Source of the DNA: G020353115 sp964389685
GTDB lineage: Bacteria; Bacteroidota; Bacteroidia; Bacteroidales; VadinHA17
Reading direction: 5' to 3'
Assembly: GCA_964389685.1 (NCBI GenBank)
Contig: CAYMFM010000002.1
Span: 62,001 to 126,000 of the forward strand
Length of the DNA: 64,000 nt
In this document: piece by piece, positions 61,128 to 64,000 of the stretch
Position numbering within the stretch: position 1 is the stretch's first letter
How the letters are laid out: each line of letters begins with the position of its first letter
Program-made: the position numbers and the translations under genes
Notes under the pieces: model-generated
Told to the model about the DNA's origin: nothing
The model's database searches: none
The model's input: only the letters and a program-made list of their open reading frames with translations

Positions 61128-64000
61128 ATGAAAGCACTCCGGGTTCTTATTCCAAGAATGATTGTCCTGTTACTGGTCATCTTCAGTTACGTTGCCCTTC
61201 AGTCTGGTTTTGGGCAGGAACACGAAGCACAAGAACATGAAACAACAGAAATGGTTCAGAATGATGAGCCGGAGGCCATCCAGCAGGATCATGTTGAGGA
61301 GGCCCATTCAACAGCAGAGGACCATGCTGAAGGGGGTCACGGCAGCGACATGTCTCCTCTCTTTTTTGTGATCCTGGCACTGATTATTGGTGCAGCCACG
61401 CGCCAGTTTCTGAGGAAAAGTCCGTTGCCCTATACGGTTACCTTGTTGATCATCGGACTGGGATTTGGTGCAGCCACACGTCTCGGTTGGCTGAATACCT
61501 GGTCCATCGGGTCGTTGCATATCAATGTTAATTTCCTTGGCAACGCAGTGGAGTGGGCAGGACACATCAATCCCCATGTCATCCTCTATGTTTTCTTGCC
61601 CACCTTGATTTTTGAGGCAGCATTTGCCATGGATGTTCACACCTTCCGGAAGTCAGTTGCTAATGCAAGCATTCTGGCAATCCCCGGGATCATCATTGCC
61701 ATGTTTCTTACCGGAGCGCTGGCCATAGGGTTAAATTTAGCAGGGATCGGTCTGTCGGGCTGGGGGTGGCCTATGGCGTTGATGTTTGGTGCGGTGGTCA
61801 GTGCAACTGACCCGGTTGCCGTGGTCTCGCTCCTGAAGGAACTGGGAGCCAGTAAAAAGCTGGGAACCCTTATCGAAGGAGAATCATTGCTGAATGACGG
61901 TACGGCAATCGTGTTTTTCATGGTGTTTTTCCTTGGATTTACCGGAGAAGCAAGCGGCGCTTCACCGGTTGTCGAATTTGTAAGGGTCTCCGTCGGAGGA
62001 ACATTGATTGGGATCATTGTGGGAGCCCTGACGATCAATTGGGTCAGAAGAGTGTTTAATGATGCACTGGTGGAGATCAGTGTGATCATTGCCGCTGCAT
62101 ACATTACCTTTTACATGTGTGAACATTTTTTTCACGTTTCGGGTGTGCTTGGTCTGGTTGCCCTTGGACTGGCTATGGCCAGTGTCGGACGGACCCGGAT
62201 CAGCCCGGAAGTGGAACATTTCCTTCATGAATTCTGGGACCTTGCTGCGTTCATTGCCAATACGCTGATCTTCCTCATTGTGGGCGTGGTCATTGCCCAG
62301 CAGGCTGTAATAACCGGGAAAAACTTACTCCTTCTGGGAATCTTTTATGTGGGTGTCCACATCATCCGGGTCATTGTCATCGCACTATTTTATCCAGCCA
62401 TGAAACGGATCGGCTATGGATTATCCAGGAAAGACTCCTATGTTCTCTGGTGGGGCGCCCTTCGTGGAGCTATCGGATTGGCACTGGCACTGATTGTTGC
62501 AGGCGAAGAGAGCATCCCGGAAGAGATACGGAATCAATTCCTTTTCCTCACAGCCGGGTTGGTTACCCTTACCCTGTTGGTGAATGCCACCACCATAAAA
62601 TACCTTGTGGAAAAACTGGGGTTGACAAAAATTTCACCTGCTAAAGCCTTAATGCGATCCAATGCCAATCTTTACCTCAGGCAGAGTACCGAAAATTCCA
62701 TTGAAAAAATTAAGGAAGACCGGTTTATGAACCGTGCGAACTGGAGTGCTGTAAAGGAATACCTGCCCAAAACCGGAGAAGAGATCAATACTGAGGATAT
62801 TAAAATTGAAACCATTGCCGAAACACGCAGGCGAATACTTGAAAAGGAGAAGAGTAGTTACTGGTACCAATTCAGGGATGGTTTGCTGGGACCGGTTTCT
62901 GTTCGACGGTTATCCGATGGAATTGATGATATCCTGGATGCAGGAGGCATGATTCCACTGTCGGCACGAAAAGATCTGGAAGAGTCCTGGAAAACACCGA
63001 AAATCCTGAACTGGATGCAAGGAATGCCGGTCATTGGGAAATTATCAAAAAGAGCCTTTTTTGATCGACTGGCAATCAGCTATGATAGCGCCAGGGGGTT
63101 TGTGGAAGCTCAGGAAGAAGCGCTGAAACTGGTTGAAAGCATGTACCGGGGACTTAAATCAGATGATTCAGTTAAGAACAAGGAGGAGGAGGAAAATAAT
63201 CTTGCCATCATTGAAGAGGAGATCAATGAAAACAGGATACACGGATTGACCTTTCTCAGGAACCTCAGGAGAAATATGCCGGAGATCTATTCTGCCATCG
63301 CTACGCGTCAGGCAATTCGATCCATGCTGAATTATGAAAAGCGTACCGTTGAACGGTTACAGAAAAACGGAAGGCTCGAAAGCGATGAGGTGAAGAAGAT
63401 GATCTCCTACATCGAGGTGAGAATGAAACGACTAATGGATTCACCCCCTTCCGTTGAACTACCTGATGCTGTCGAATTGTTGAAAGATGTTGCCTGGCTT
63501 CAAAATCTTGGTCCGAAAATACTGGATAAGGTGGTCTCTCTTTTCCAAACCAAAGTGTTTACCGTGGGTGAAAAAATCATACGGCAGAGCCACCACGATG
63601 ATGGTTTCTTCTTTATTGCCCGTGGAACCGTGAAAGTTACGGTCGGAGATAAAGTGGTTGATATCCTGCCCCAAGGGAATTTTATTGGAGAAATTGCCGG
63701 ACTGACAGGTCTTCCCAGGGCTGCCGAAGTAACGGCGGAATCTCCCGTTACCGTCCTCTACATGTCATCATTGCACATGAACCAGATCATGAAAGAATCA
63801 CCCTTGCTTGAGAAACGGTTATGGAAGATCGCCGGTTCAAGGCTGGCTGAAAACCTGCTGGGAACGATCGAACCCTACAGTCGATGGCGACAAAACCAGA
63901 TTCGAAACCTCCTGTCAAAAGGGGAGGCCTTTACCATGAAGGAGCATCCCGATTTGGATTTAACGGATAAAGTGGTCATCCTGCTGGTTGGAAAAGCAAC
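61128..64000 (+). CDS. CPA1-type Na+/H+ antiporter with C-terminal cyclic-nucleotide-binding domain (3' end beyond window)
   Basis: At least 957 residues are encoded. A first hydrophobic segment (about 4-24) looks like a signal peptide. It is followed by a His/Glu/Asp-rich stretch (about 26-68) with nine His. The CPA1 core follows (about 70-500; about 12 helices) with SATDPVAVVS and GESLLNDGTAIV, the Asp-containing ion-binding segments of NhaP/SOS1-type antiporters. A long cytosolic helical region (about 510-790) leads to a cNMP-binding-like beta-roll (about 805-900; FIGEIAGLTGLPRAAEVTAES). The layout recalls plant SOS1. It exchanges Na+ (or K+) for H+. The frame is open to the window edge. 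Confidence 0.93.
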   Translation, partial: MKALRVLIPRMIVLLLVIFSYVALQSGFGQEHEAQEHETTEMVQNDEPEAIQQDHVEEAHSTAEDHAEGGHGSDMSPLFFVILALIIGAATRQFLRKSPLPYTVTLLIIGLGFGAATRLGWLNTWSIGSLHINVNFLGNAVEWAGHINPHVILYVFLPTLIFEAAFAMDVHTFRKSVANASILAIPGIIIAMFLTGALAIGLNLAGIGLSGWGWPMALMFGAVVSATDPVAVVSLLKELGASKKLGTLIEGESLLNDGTAIVFFMVFFLGFTGEASGASPVVEFVRVSVGGTLIGIIVGALTINWVRRVFNDALVEISVIIAAAYITFYMCEHFFHVSGVLGLVALGLAMASVGRTRISPEVEHFLHEFWDLAAFIANTLIFLIVGVVIAQQAVITGKNLLLLGIFYVGVHIIRVIVIALFYPAMKRIGYGLSRKDSYVLWWGALRGAIGLALALIVAGEESIPEEIRNQFLFLTAGLVTLTLLVNATTIKYLVEKLGLTKISPAKALMRSNANLYLRQSTENSIEKIKEDRFMNRANWSAVKEYLPKTGEEINTEDIKIETIAETRRRILEKEKSSYWYQFRDGLLGPVSVRRLSDGIDDILDAGGMIPLSARKDLEESWKTPKILNWMQGMPVIGKLSKRAFFDRLAISYDSARGFVEAQEEALKLVESMYRGLKSDDSVKNKEEEENNLAIIEEEINENRIHGLTFLRNLRRNMPEIYSAIATRQAIRSMLNYEKRTVERLQKNGRLESDEVKKMISYIEVRMKRLMDSPPSVELPDAVELLKDVAWLQNLGPKILDKVVSLFQTKVFTVGEKIIRQSHHDDGFFFIARGTVKVTVGDKVVDILPQGNFIGEIAGLTGLPRAAEVTAESPVTVLYMSSLHMNQIMKESPLLEKRLWKIAGSRLAENLLGTIEPYSRWRQNQIRNLLSKGEAFTMKEHPDLDLTDKVVILLVGKA

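Overview
The window looks like a contiguous piece of a Bacteroidota chromosome, probably class Bacteroidia; I cannot place it more finely. The evidence is a TonB-dependent receptor followed by a DUF4249 lipoprotein, an ECF sigma/anti-sigma/beta-barrel cluster, FtsX-type ABC permeases, peptidase E, and an S9/M28/M14 peptidase repertoire. Classical Shine-Dalgarno sites are generally absent. Several promoters fit TTTG-N19/20-TAnnTTTG, the form typical of the Bacteroidota primary sigma factor. GC content looks mid-40s. I see no tRNA, rRNA, CRISPR array, prophage or intact insertion sequence.

Layout. 1-3.5 kb (minus): the start of a 6-phosphofructokinase with pyrophosphate-type residues, a small coiled-coil membrane protein, and a secreted M14-like peptidase with calcium-loop motifs. 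3.6-9.4 kb (plus): TonB receptor, DUF4249 lipoprotein, DPP-IV-like S9 peptidase. 9.4-13.3 kb (minus): flavin reductase-like protein and a 1088-residue exported protein with about 14 WD40 repeats and a C-terminal caspase domain. 13.4-16.3 kb (plus): a TldD/TldE pair in which only TldD carries a twin-arginine signal. 16.5-24 kb (minus): a large TerB-like/FHA-like/ABC-2 transporter, an orphan lipoprotein, kynureninase, a cytosolic-carboxypeptidase-like M14 enzyme and an isoprenylcysteine-methyltransferase-like membrane protein.

24.07-29.86 kb (minus) is the most system-like unit: TetR, LolA-like periplasmic protein, two LolC/E-like FtsX permeases, LolD-like ATPase and an outer-membrane beta-barrel. 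It is preceded by a perfect promoter overlapped by a palindromic operator and followed by a probable terminator. I read it as a self-regulated envelope lipid or lipoprotein export pathway. 30-33.6 kb: an e(P4)-type phosphatase divergent from an ECF sigma, anti-sigma and beta-barrel operon that ends in a clear terminator. 33.7-40.5 kb (plus): ThiF/MoeB-like enzyme, peptidase E, AsmA-like protein, histidine kinase and U32-family protein. 40.5-49.5 kb (minus): unknown 236-aa protein, tRNA 2-selenouridine synthase, hybrid histidine kinase, RsgA, and an overlapping ALDH3/GMC oxidoreductase pair.

49.8-55.8 kb (minus): a MacB-type double FtsX permease and a matching ATPase, separated by a DUF4145-TM-TPR protein and a 662-bp repeat-filled gap. 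That gap holds a 168-bp element with 15-bp perfect terminal inverted repeats and a 59-bp tandem duplication. 56.1-64 kb (plus): DUF169 protein, M28 peptidase, second S9 peptidase, and a CPA1 Na+/H+ antiporter with a long C-terminal region and cyclic-nucleotide-binding-like domain, cut by the window edge.

Recurring themes are exported proteolysis (two S9, M28, two M14-like, caspase, TldD/E, PepE), envelope transport (three ABC systems), and short palindromic intergenic repeats, some shared between distant loci.
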